A stretch of 64,000 bases of DNA, taken from Streptomyces canus. GTDB taxonomy: Bacteria; Actinomycetota; Actinomycetes; Streptomycetales; Streptomycetaceae. Of this stretch, positions 7,724 through 18,290 are shown piece after piece (positions within the stretch are counted from its first letter, which is position 1; each line of letters starts with the position of its first letter). Where the stretch lies: positions 5,890,001 through 5,954,000 of the forward strand of contig NZ_JAUSWW010000001.1 in assembly GCF_030815415.1 (NCBI RefSeq), written 5' to 3'. Under the pieces are notes generated by a model. That model searched no databases. It was not told where the DNA came from and worked only from the letters and a program-made list of their open reading frames with translations. Both the position numbers and the translations under genes were made by a program.

Positions 7724-8381
7724 TCAGGTGCGGCTTCTGCTCCAGGCCGTCCAGCCCGTGCCACGACAGGTTCACCAGGTGCGCGGCGACCTCCGCCTTC
7801 TTCGGGCGGCGCACGTCCAGCCACCACTGGCCGGTCAGCGCGACCATGCCGACCAGGGCCTGGGCGTACAGCGGGGCCAGCTTCGGGTCGAAGCCGCGGC
7901 TCTTGAACTCGCGGCCCAGGATGTCCTCCACCTGGGTGGCGATGTCCGAGATCAGCGAGGCGAAGGTCCCCGTCGACTGCGGGATGGGGGAGTCACGGAC
8001 CAGGATGCGGAAGCCGTCCGTGTACTCCTCGATGTAGTCCAGGAGCGCGAAGGCCGCCTGTTCGAGGAGCTCGCGGGGATGGCCGGCGGTCAGGGAGCTC
8101 GTGACCATGTCGAGCAGGCGCCGCATCTCACGGTCCACCACCACCGCGTACAGGCCTTCCTTGCCGCCGAAGTGCTCGTACACCACCGGCTTGGACACCC
8201 CGGCCTTCGCCGCGATCTCCTCCACCGACGTGCCCTCGAACCCCTTGGCGGCGAAGAGGGTGCGACCGATCTCGAGCAGCTGCTGACGACGCTCGGCTCC
8301 CGTCATCCGGGTGCGGCGCGTGCGCCTCGGCTTCTCATTGCTCTCGGTGCTGCTGGAGTCGGTCGCCACGGCGTCAATCAT
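7704..8381 (-). CDS. TetR-family regulator of the adjacent desaturase gene
   Basis: A 225-residue TetR protein. After a Ser/Thr/Arg-rich leader of about 25 residues the helix-turn-helix domain reads RRQQLLEIGRTLFAAKGFEG, SVEEIAAKAGVSKPVVYEHFGGKEGLY. The C-terminal ligand domain is not diagnostic. Its start overlaps the desaturase stop by four bases (ATGA), so the two are one operon and the protein most likely controls that operon, sensing an acyl-CoA or similar ligand; this role is inferred from context. The paired palindromes upstream of the desaturase are the likely binding site. Confidence 0.9.
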   Translation of the reverse strand: MIDAVATDSSSTESNEKPRRTRRTRMTGAERRQQLLEIGRTLFAAKGFEGTSVEEIAAKAGVSKPVVYEHFGGKEGLYAVVVDREMRRLLDMVTSSLTAGHPRELLEQAAFALLDYIEEYTDGFRILVRDSPIPQSTGTFASLISDIATQVEDILGREFKSRGFDPKLAPLYAQALVGMVALTGQWWLDVRRPKKAEVAAHLVNLSWHGLDGLEQKPHLIGRRKS

Positions 8382-9385
8382 GCCGCCTTCGCGGGCTCCT
8401 TCCCCCGTCGGGAGCCGCCTTCGTCGGTGTTACGGCGCGAATCGATACGCGAGCGTGACGGCCAGCGGACGTCGTACGCCCAGCCGAACATCTCGAACCA
8501 GCGGATCAGACGCGCCGAGGAGTCGATCTGACCGCGCTCCACCCCGTGCCGCGCGGAGGTCGGGTCGGCGTGGTGCAGGTTGTGCCACGACTCACCGCAC
8601 GACAGCACCGCCAGCCACCACACGTTGCCCGAGCGGTCCCGCGACTTGAACGGCCGCTTGCCCACCGCGTGGCAGATCGAGTTGATCGACCAGGTCACGT
8701 GGTGCAGCAGACAGACCCGGACCAGCGAGCCCCACAGGAACGCCGTGAACGCGCCCCACCACGACATCGTCACCAGGCCCCCGACCAGCGGAGGGATGGC
8801 CAGGGAGAGCAGCGCCCAGAAGATGAAGCCCCGGGAGATCCAACGGATCGCCGGGTCCTTGATCAGATCCGGCGCGTACTTCTCCTGCGGGGTCTGCTCC
8901 TCGTCGAACATCCAGCCGATGTGTGCCCACCACAGGCCTTTCATCAGCGCCGGAATCGTCTCGCCGAACCGCCACGGGGAGTGCGGGTCGCCCTCCGCGT
9001 CCGAGAACTTGTGGTGCTTGCGATGGTCGGCGACCCACCGGACCAGGGGCCCCTCGACCGCCATCGACCCCGCGAGCGCCAGCGCGATCCGCAGCGGGCG
9101 CTTGGCCTTGAAGGAGCCGTGCGTGAAGTAGCGGTGGAATCCGATCGTGATGCCGTGGCAGCCGAGGAAGTACATGAAGACGAGCAGGCCGAGGTCCAGC
9201 CAGCTCACCCCCCAGCCCCACGCCAGCGGTACCGCCGTGAGCACGGCGAGGAACGGAACGATGATGAAGAGCAGCAGGGTGATCTGCTCGAGCGAACGCT
9301 TCTGCTCGCCGCCCAGGGTGGCGGACGGCATCGAGGGATCGTCGGGCGCCGGGGCGTCTTCGATCACATCGGAGCTTGTGGTCAT
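8378..9385 (-). CDS. Membrane acyl-CoA/fatty-acid desaturase (delta-9 type)
   Basis: A 335-residue integral-membrane di-iron desaturase. All three histidine boxes are intact: HRYFTH (84-89), HRKHH (121-125) and HNLHH (268-272), with further histidines at HH (228-229) as in stearoyl-CoA desaturases. Four hydrophobic segments are visible, at about 36-56, 62-82, 186-206 and 209-228. It introduces a double bond into fatty acyl chains and so adjusts membrane fluidity. The first ~30 residues are polar and variable. It is first in an operon with a TetR regulator and divergent from ppc. Confidence 0.93.
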   Translation of the reverse strand: MTTSSDVIEDAPAPDDPSMPSATLGGEQKRSLEQITLLLFIIVPFLAVLTAVPLAWGWGVSWLDLGLLVFMYFLGCHGITIGFHRYFTHGSFKAKRPLRIALALAGSMAVEGPLVRWVADHRKHHKFSDAEGDPHSPWRFGETIPALMKGLWWAHIGWMFDEEQTPQEKYAPDLIKDPAIRWISRGFIFWALLSLAIPPLVGGLVTMSWWGAFTAFLWGSLVRVCLLHHVTWSINSICHAVGKRPFKSRDRSGNVWWLAVLSCGESWHNLHHADPTSARHGVERGQIDSSARLIRWFEMFGWAYDVRWPSRSRIDSRRNTDEGGSRRGKEPAKAA

Positions 9386-9463
9386 GGGGCGTCCCCTGTG
9401 GGGTTCGAGGGTTTTGTGACAAGGGCCTGGTCAGCGGAGCCCTTGGAAGGAGAGCGGGACTTC

Positions 9464-9496
9464 CCTACGGTTCCGTAACCTACGGCGTCGTAAGTA
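9464..9496. promoter_or_regulatory. Paired 12-bp palindromes, likely TetR operator
   Basis: TACGGTTCCGTA at 9466-9477 has 5-base perfect arms; TACGGCGTCGTA at 9481-9492 has 4-base arms. They start exactly 15 bp apart, about 80 bp upstream of the desaturase start. Such paired sites are typical of TetR-type lipid regulators. The remainder of the 302-bp gap to ppc (9386-9687) holds the ppc leader, with no further gene seen. Confidence 0.6.
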
Positions 9497-9687
9497 TGGC
9501 AGCGCGTCGCCCGACGGCAAGAGCCCAAGAGTCTGCGCGTCTGCACGGACACCTATCCTGGAGTCGTTCGGACAGCGCGGTCCGCTCTCAATTCTTCCCG
9601 GATGTCCGATTCGTATGCGGCAGCCGCCGCTCGACCGGTCCCGGGTTCCCTCCCGGACGAGCTTCAACACTGCAAGGAGCCGCACCT

Positions 9688-12447
<2,760 letters not shown>

Positions 12448-12460
12448 CGGTCTCCGGTGG

Positions 12461-12509
12461 ACATGGCGGTGCCCCCGAGCCTCGTACCGACTCGGGGGCA
12501 CCGCCATGT
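12461..12509. terminator. Bidirectional terminator between ppc and a convergent surface-protein gene
   Basis: A perfect 19-base stem (arms 12461-12479 and 12491-12509, left arm beginning ACATGGCGGTGCC) with an 11-base loop. It lies between convergent stop codons and can end both transcripts. Confidence 0.85.
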
Positions 12510-12523
12510 GCGAGCCTTCCGCC

Positions 12524-13174
12524 CTACGACGCCTTCCGACGCCGGAACACCAGGTAGCCGCCCGCCGCGACCAGCACCGCCGCGACGCCGCTCAGCAGAC
12601 CGACGGGGGCGCCGCTGCCGGTCTCGGCGAGGTCGCCGGCGTCGCCCTGGGCGGACGGGGAGGAGGAGGCGGACGGGGTTCCCGCGGCCCCGGCGGGCTG
12701 CGAGGCGGAGGCCGACGGGGAGGCGGACGGCGTCGCCGTACCGTCACCCGGGTTGCCGTCGTCGGAGTCCTCGCAGTCCGTCCAGAACACCTTGTGCTTG
12801 GCCGAACCGTTCTCGCCGTCGAAGTTCCAGAACAGCTTGTAGTGGCCGTCCGGCAGCGACAGGTCCTCCGTACGGCCGTGACCCTCGCCGTCCAGGGTGA
12901 TCTCGCCGGACTTCACGGTCTCGCCCTTGACGCCGGCCGTCGGGGCCCAGGCCTCGATGTGCCAGTCGACCTCCTGGACGCTGTCGAAGCCGAAGGCGTC
13001 CAGATAGAAGGTGCACACGTGCGGCTCGTTGCGGCGCAGCTCTTCGCCGGTGGAGGCGTCGTGGATTTTCACTGTGCCGTTGTCACCGGGAGGGGTGGCG
13101 TGGGCGGAGGGGGCCGCGAGCAGGGCGGCCACGGCGACGGCGGACAAGGCGCCGGCCCGGGGGAGGGTACGCAT
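12524..13174 (-). CDS. Secreted, sortase-anchored surface protein (LAETG)
   Basis: A 216-residue exported protein. It has a signal peptide (MRTLPRAGALSAVAVAALLAAPSAHA, cleavage about residue 26), a globular domain of about 110 residues with two cysteines (VCTFYLD, WTDCED), a Ser/Ala/Pro-rich wall-spanning region (about 143-180), and a C-terminal sorting signal: LAETG, a hydrophobic helix and the tail RRRKAS. LAxTG motifs are read by class E sortases in Streptomyces. No sortase gene lies in the window. The function of the globular part is unknown. It ends convergently with ppc. Confidence 0.87.
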   Translation of the reverse strand: MRTLPRAGALSAVAVAALLAAPSAHATPPGDNGTVKIHDASTGEELRRNEPHVCTFYLDAFGFDSVQEVDWHIEAWAPTAGVKGETVKSGEITLDGEGHGRTEDLSLPDGHYKLFWNFDGENGSAKHKVFWTDCEDSDDGNPGDGTATPSASPSASASQPAGAAGTPSASSSPSAQGDAGDLAETGSGAPVGLLSGVAAVLVAAGGYLVFRRRKAS

Positions 13175-13308
13175 GGGCAGTCCATCTTCGAGATGTGACA
13201 GGGAAGATGTGGAGGGGGCGGCTCAGCATCCAGCCCCGCCTGACCCAAGGTCAATCACGAACAGGCAACGCTCAGGTCCTCCACAGATATGGAGAACCGC
13301 GAAAGCCG

Positions 13309-13824
13309 TCAGATGGTCACGAAAGCGGCGGTGAGCAGTGCGATTCCCGCCCCCGCCATGACCCACGCGCCCCGCGTGCGCCCCAGTCCGCCCGCGACGA
13401 CGACCGACGCCAGCAGCAGCGCACCGCCCAGCGGAACCCAGGCGTAGAGGATCCCGGCCGGCCCGGAGCGGACGACGTCGTCACTGCTGGGCTTCACGAC
13501 GACGGTGTACGTCTGGCCCTTCCGCACCGCGACCGTCTTCTCGATGACGACCTTCGCGCGCGGCTTGGACCCCTGCGAGATCGGCGTGTACGGCCCGGTG
13601 CAGGTGTCGTCCTCGCACCGCGTCACCTCGATCGTGCCGCTCTCCCGGCCCTTGGTCAGCAGCACGTGCTGCGCGGTGCCCCACGACGCCCACACCCCCG
13701 CGATCAGGATCAGCGCCGCGACCGTGCCCATCGCCGCGAGCCGTCCGAAGCGGAGGGCGGCGACCGAGGCCGGGCGGGAGGCCTGACGGGACTTGGCGGC
13801 TGTGGCAGGCATGGCGGGGATCAT
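13309..13824 (-). CDS. Integral membrane protein of unknown function
   Basis: A 171-residue protein with three hydrophobic segments: about 32-50 (MGTVAALILIAGVWASW), 123-143 and 148-168. Between the first and second is an extracytoplasmic loop of about 70 residues with two close cysteines (RCEDDTC) and a beta-rich pattern (AKVVIEKTVAVRKGQTYTVVV). I do not recognise a named family. The start is uncertain: ATG at 13824 or at 13812, neither with a strong ribosome site. It lies downstream of pth in the same direction. Confidence 0.7.
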   Translation of the reverse strand: MIPAMPATAAKSRQASRPASVAALRFGRLAAMGTVAALILIAGVWASWGTAQHVLLTKGRESGTIEVTRCEDDTCTGPYTPISQGSKPRAKVVIEKTVAVRKGQTYTVVVKPSSDDVVRSGPAGILYAWVPLGGALLLASVVVAGGLGRTRGAWVMAGAGIALLTAAFVTI

Positions 13825-13865
13825 TGGCCATGCCTGATCAGCCCGTCAACTCGGCGGGTGACAAG

Positions 13866-14468
13866 TCAGGAGTTGTACGTGCTTTGCGCCCGCTCCAGCC
13901 CCTCGATGACCAGACACTCCACGGCGTCCGCGGCCCGGTCCACGAAGTAGCCGAGCTCCTTGCGCTCGCTCGACGAGAAGTCCTTCAGCACGAAGTCGGC
14001 GACCTGCATACGTCCCGGCGGCCGCCCGATCCCGAACCGCACCCGGTGGTACTCCGCGGTGAACGCCTTCGTCATCGACTTCAGACCGTTGTGTCCGTTG
14101 TCGCCGCCGCCGAGCTTGATCCGCAGCGTTCCGTAGTCGATGTCCAGCTCGTCATGGATCGCCACGATGTTGGCGACGGGCACCTTGTAGAAGTCCTTGA
14201 GCGCGTTCACCGGCCCGCCGGACAGGTTCATGTACGACATCGGCTTGGCCAGGATCACCCGGCGGTTCAGCGGCCCGGGTGGCCCGATCCGCCCCTCCAC
14301 GACCTGCGCCTGCGCCTTGCCGGCCCGCTTGAACCTCCCCCCGATCCGCTCGGCCAGCAGATCGGCCACCATGAAACCGACGTTGTGCCGGTTGGCCGCG
14401 TACTCCGGCCCGGGGTTGCCGAGGCCGACGATCAGCCAGGGCCCGTTGGCATCGGTCGTCACGTCCAT
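13866..14468 (-). CDS. pth: Peptidyl-tRNA hydrolase
   Basis: A 200-residue esterase that recycles tRNA from prematurely released peptidyl-tRNA. Family motifs are clear: VGLGNPGPEYAANRHNVGF (N18, catalytic H28), AKPMSYMNLSGG, and HDELDIDYGTLRIKLGGGDNGHNGLKS with the catalytic Asp. The ATG has GAAGGAG upstream. It follows rplY after about 80 bases, a pairing common in actinobacteria. Confidence 0.97.
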   Translation of the reverse strand: MDVTTDANGPWLIVGLGNPGPEYAANRHNVGFMVADLLAERIGGRFKRAGKAQAQVVEGRIGPPGPLNRRVILAKPMSYMNLSGGPVNALKDFYKVPVANIVAIHDELDIDYGTLRIKLGGGDNGHNGLKSMTKAFTAEYHRVRFGIGRPPGRMQVADFVLKDFSSSERKELGYFVDRAADAVECLVIEGLERAQSTYNS

Positions 14469-14549
14469 GTCTCCTTCACGGTCCCTCGATACGCGCCGAC
14501 CGCCGCCCCCGAGGGGAGCGGCGGCCGGCAGTCGCTAGTGCGGGGAGGA

Positions 14550-15134
14550 TCAGGCCTCGGTGGCCTCGGCCTCGGCATCCGCCGGGGCCTCCTCGGCCTG
14601 GGCGGCCAGGATCTGGAGAACGACCGCGTCCTCGTCGGTCGCCAGCGTGGTGCCCTCGGGCAGCGGGATGTCCTTGGCGAGGATGGAGTCGCCGGCCGCC
14701 AGGCCCGCGATGGAGACGGTGACCGACTCCGGGATGTGCGTGGCCTCGGCCTCGACGTTCAGCGTGCTGAGCACGTGCTCGAGCAGGAAGGCGCCCGGCG
14801 CCAGCTCGCCCTCGGTGTGCACGTAGACCTCGACGTTGACCTTCTCGCCGCGGTTCACGAGAAGCAGGTCGACGTGCTCCAGGAAGCCCTTGATGGCGTC
14901 GCGCTGGACGGCCTTCGGGATCGCCAGCTGGCTCTTGCCCTCGATGTCCAGGGTGAGCAGGACGTTCGGGGTACGCAGTGCGAGGTTCAGCTCGTGGCCC
15001 GGCAGGGTGATGTGGACGGGGTCGGCACCGTGACCGTAGACAACGGCGGGAACCTTGCTGTCACGGCGGATACGGCGGGCCGCACCCTTGCCGAACTCGG
15101 TACGGGTCTCGGCGGTGAGCTTGACGTCAGCCAT
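14550..15134 (-). CDS. rplY: 50S ribosomal protein L25 (general stress protein Ctc type)
   Basis: A 194-residue two-domain L25. The N-terminal 5S-rRNA-binding domain runs to about residue 95 (MADVKLTAETRTEFGKGAARRIRR, PAVVYGHGADPVHITL), followed by the TL5/Ctc C-terminal beta domain (VEVYVHTEGELAPGAFLLEHVL) and an acidic Ala/Glu tail (EEAPADAEAEATEA) usual in actinobacteria. The ATG has GAGGAG upstream. It lies between prs and pth on the same strand. Confidence 0.96.
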   Translation of the reverse strand: MADVKLTAETRTEFGKGAARRIRRDSKVPAVVYGHGADPVHITLPGHELNLALRTPNVLLTLDIEGKSQLAIPKAVQRDAIKGFLEHVDLLLVNRGEKVNVEVYVHTEGELAPGAFLLEHVLSTLNVEAEATHIPESVTVSIAGLAAGDSILAKDIPLPEGTTLATDEDAVVLQILAAQAEEAPADAEAEATEA

Positions 15135-15335
15135 GGTCGCTCCTCGTAGAACAGTTGGGGAAGGTGGTCACCCGGCCAAACCATCGGCCTGCTACGAAGA
15201 GCGCGTCGATAACGGAGCGTCACACCCGCGTGAATGGGTACGGCCTCCCTCGCCGAGCAACTTGCGCAGTCTACTCGGCAGGGGAGGCCGTAGAAAAATC
15301 GATCATGCAGAAGCGTTCTTCCGCAGGGGCAGGGC

Positions 15336-16316
15336 CTAGTGCTCGTCGAAGAGGCTCGTCACCGAACCGTCCTCGAACACCTCACGCACCGCGCTCGCGA
15401 TCGTCGGCGCGATGGAGAGGACCGTGATCTTGTCCAGGTCCACGCCCAGCTCACCCGGCGTCGGCAGCGTGTCGGTGAACACGAACTCGCTCACCCGGGA
15501 GTTCTTGAGCCGGTCGGCCGCCGGACCGGAGAGCACACCGTGCGTGGCGGTGACGATGACGTCCTCGGCGCCGTGCGCGAAGAGGGCGTCGGCGGCCGCG
15601 CAGATGGTGCCACCGGTGTCGATCATGTCGTCGACGAGGACGCACACACGACCCTTGACCTCACCCACGACCTCGTGGACGGTCACCTGGTTCGCCACGT
15701 CCTTGTCGCGCCGCTTGTGCACGATGGCCAGGGGCGCGCCGAGGCGGTCGCACCAGCGGTCGGCGACCCGCACCCGGCCCGCGTCCGGGGAGACGACCGT
15801 CAGCTTGGACCTGTCGACCTTCCTGCCCACGTAGTCCGCGAGCAGCGGAAGGGCGAAGAGATGGTCGACCGGGCCGTCGAAGAAGCCCTGGATCTGGTCG
15901 GTGTGCAGATCGACGGTGAGGATGCGGTGGGCACCGGCCGTCTTCATCAGGTCCGCGATCAGACGCGCCGAGATCGGTTCACGCCCACGGTGCTTCTTGT
16001 CCTGCCGCGCGTAACCGTAGAACGGCACGATGACGGTGATGGAGCGGGCCGACGCGCGCTTCAGCGCGTCGATCATGATCAGCTGCTCCATGATCCACTG
16101 GTTGATCGGAGCCGTGTGGCTCTGGATCACGAAGCAGTCCGCGCCGCGCGCCGACTCCTCGTAGCGGACGTAGATCTCGCCGTTGGCGAAGTCGAAGGCC
16201 TTGGTCGGGACAACCCCGACGCCCAGCTGCTCGGCAACCTCCTTGGCAAGCTCGGGGTGGGCGCGGCCGGAGAAGAACATCATCTTCTTCTCGCCGGTCG
16301 TCTTGATCCCGGTCAC
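15336..16316 (-). CDS. prs: Ribose-phosphate pyrophosphokinase
   Basis: A 326-residue enzyme that makes PRPP from ribose-5-phosphate and ATP for nucleotide, His and Trp synthesis. Family signatures: FSGRAHPELAKEVAEQLG (N-terminus), FYGYARQDKKHRGREPISARL (flexible loop), DLHTDQIQGFF, and the PRPP-binding VCVLVDDMIDTGGT. The GTG at 16316 has GAGGAG upstream, giving a short extra N-terminal stretch (VTGIKTTGEKK). It is downstream of glmU with a 75-base gap. Confidence 0.97.
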   Translation of the reverse strand: MTGIKTTGEKKMMFFSGRAHPELAKEVAEQLGVGVVPTKAFDFANGEIYVRYEESARGADCFVIQSHTAPINQWIMEQLIMIDALKRASARSITVIVPFYGYARQDKKHRGREPISARLIADLMKTAGAHRILTVDLHTDQIQGFFDGPVDHLFALPLLADYVGRKVDRSKLTVVSPDAGRVRVADRWCDRLGAPLAIVHKRRDKDVANQVTVHEVVGEVKGRVCVLVDDMIDTGGTICAAADALFAHGAEDVIVTATHGVLSGPAADRLKNSRVSEFVFTDTLPTPGELGVDLDKITVLSIAPTIASAVREVFEDGSVTSLFDEH

Positions 16317-16391
16317 AGCTGTCTCCTCAGAGGTGTCTCAACTGGGTGTGCATTTATCACGGTACGCCGTCCCGGACGCACGCGTTTCCGG

Positions 16392-17840
16392 TCAGTCTTC
16401 GCTCTCGACCTGGCGAGACGCCGCCTCGGCCGCCTTCGCAGGCGCGCTGCCCGGACGCTTGCGAGCCACCCAACCCTCGATATTCCGCTGCTGACCACGG
16501 GCCACAGCGAGCGAACCGGGCGGCACGTCCTTCGTGATCACGGACCCGGCGGCGGTGTACGCACCGTCCCCGACCGTGACAGGAGCCACAAACATATTGT
16601 CCGAACCGGTGCGGCAGTGCGAGCCGACGGTGGTGTGGTGCTTGTCCTGTCCGTCGTAGTTCACGAAGACGCTCGCGGCACCGATGTTGGTGTACTCGCC
16701 GATCGTGGCGTCACCGACATAGGAGAGGTGCGGAACCTTGGTGCCCTCGCCGATCGAGGCGTTCTTGGTCTCGACGTACGTCCCGATCTTGCCCTTGGCG
16801 CCGAGGCGGGTACCGGGCCGCAGATAGGCGTACGGGCCCACGGTCGCGTCCGGGCCGACATGGGCGCCGTCGGAGACGGTGTTGTCCACGCGGGCGCCGG
16901 CTCCGACCACGGTGTCCCTGAGCCGGCTGTTGGGGCCGACCTCCGCGCCCTCGCCGACGTGGGTGGCGCCGTGCAGCTGGGTGCCGGGGTGGACGAGGGC
17001 GTCCTGCTCGAAGGTGACGGTGACGTCGATCCAGGTCGTGGCCGGGTCGATGACGGTGACGCCGGCGAGCATGGCGCGGGTCAGGAGGCGGTCGTTGAGG
17101 ATGCGACGGGCCTCGCTGAGCTGGACCCGGTTGTTGATCCCGGCGATCTCGCGGTGGTCACCGGCGACGGAGGCGCCGACGCGGTGACCGGCCTCGCGCA
17201 GGATCCCGAGGACGTCGGTGAGGTACTCCTCGCCCTGCGAGTTGTCGGTGCGGACCTTGCCGAGAGCGTCGGCGAGGAGCTGCCCGTCGAACGCGAACAC
17301 CCCGGAGTTGATCTCACGGATGGCGCGCTGCGACTCGGAGGCGTCCTTGTGCTCGACGATCCCGGTGACGGCACCGGAGACACCGTCGCGGACGATACGG
17401 CCGTAGCCGGTGGCGTCCGGGACTTCGGCGGTGAGCACGGTGACGGCGTTGCCGTCGGCGGTGTGGGTGGCGGCGAGGGCGCGCAGGGTCTCACCGGTGA
17501 GAAGGGGAGTGTCCCCGCACACGACGACGACGGTCCCGTCGACGACACCGCCCAGCTCTTCGAGGGCCATGCGTACGGCGTGCCCGGTGCCGTTCTGCTG
17601 CGCCTGGACGGCGGTGCGTACGCCGGGGTCGATGACGCCGAGGTGCTCGGTGACCTTCTCGCGCGCGTGGCCGACGACGACGACGAGATTCTCGGGGTCC
17701 AACTCCCGCGCTGCGGCGAGCACATGGCCCACGAGGCTGCGGCCACAGAGCTCGTGCAGGACCTTGGGTGTGGCCGACTTCATACGGGTGCCCTCACCCG
17801 CTGCGAGAACGACGACGGCTGCCGGGCGAATGGCGCTCAC
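16392..17840 (-). CDS. glmU: Bifunctional GlmU (UDP-GlcNAc synthesis)
   Basis: A 482-residue bifunctional enzyme: the N-terminal half (about 1-230) is the GlcNAc-1-phosphate uridyltransferase with VVVLAAGEGTRMKS, and the C-terminal half is the left-handed beta-helix acetyltransferase built of hexapeptide repeats, ending with NMFVAPVTVGDGAYTAAGSVITKDVPPGSLA. It makes UDP-GlcNAc for peptidoglycan. The GTG at 17840 has GAAGGG at a good distance; upstream in-frame ATGs to 17909 lack such a site. The C-terminus carries the Ala/Lys/Glu-rich tail seen in actinobacteria. It heads the glmU-prs-rplY-pth series. Confidence 0.96.
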   Translation of the reverse strand: MSAIRPAAVVVLAAGEGTRMKSATPKVLHELCGRSLVGHVLAAARELDPENLVVVVGHAREKVTEHLGVIDPGVRTAVQAQQNGTGHAVRMALEELGGVVDGTVVVVCGDTPLLTGETLRALAATHTADGNAVTVLTAEVPDATGYGRIVRDGVSGAVTGIVEHKDASESQRAIREINSGVFAFDGQLLADALGKVRTDNSQGEEYLTDVLGILREAGHRVGASVAGDHREIAGINNRVQLSEARRILNDRLLTRAMLAGVTVIDPATTWIDVTVTFEQDALVHPGTQLHGATHVGEGAEVGPNSRLRDTVVGAGARVDNTVSDGAHVGPDATVGPYAYLRPGTRLGAKGKIGTYVETKNASIGEGTKVPHLSYVGDATIGEYTNIGAASVFVNYDGQDKHHTTVGSHCRTGSDNMFVAPVTVGDGAYTAAGSVITKDVPPGSLAVARGQQRNIEGWVARKRPGSAPAKAAEAASRQVESED

Positions 17841-17962
17841 GGGATGCCCTTCGGCTGTGGAGGGGGTGGGTGACATCCGCAGGATACCGGGGCGTTTCAT
17901 GGGGGACATGGGAGCGGGCCCTGACTGTGCTGTCGCCGGTCAGGGCCCGATCCGTGCTGGTG

Positions 17963-18034
17963 CTCCCCCGCCAGGACTCGAACCCGGACAAATGGCACCA
18001 AAAGCCACGGTGCTGCCAATTACACCACGGGGGA
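17963..18034 (-). tRNA. tRNA-Gln (anticodon TTG)
   Basis: A 72-base tRNA on the minus strand. The acceptor stem TCCCCCG pairs with CGGGGGA, followed by discriminator G; the D arm is GTG/CAC; the anticodon stem GTGGC/GCCAT holds the loop TTTTGGT with anticodon TTG (reads CAA, Gln); the T arm contains GGGTTCGAGTCC. CCA is not encoded directly after the discriminator. It lies upstream of glmU. Confidence 0.95.
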
Positions 18035-18290
18035 TGGACTCGACGGGACCGGACACCTGGTCAGGTCGCCGAGCGGGCACCCAACACTATGCCGTACCGG
18101 GCCCCTTTCATGCGACGGTACAAGTCGTCGTCGCCCGGGTGGAATTCGATCTTCCGGGACGGAACGGTGAGCGATTCGGCAGTTCGAGGGATATCGGGTT
18201 GTTTCGCATCCGGCCGGTCACGCAGTGTGGTGTAGGCCAATCCCGGAAACTCACCGGAAAACGCGTGCTGCCCGACCGTAGGCTGGAGAC

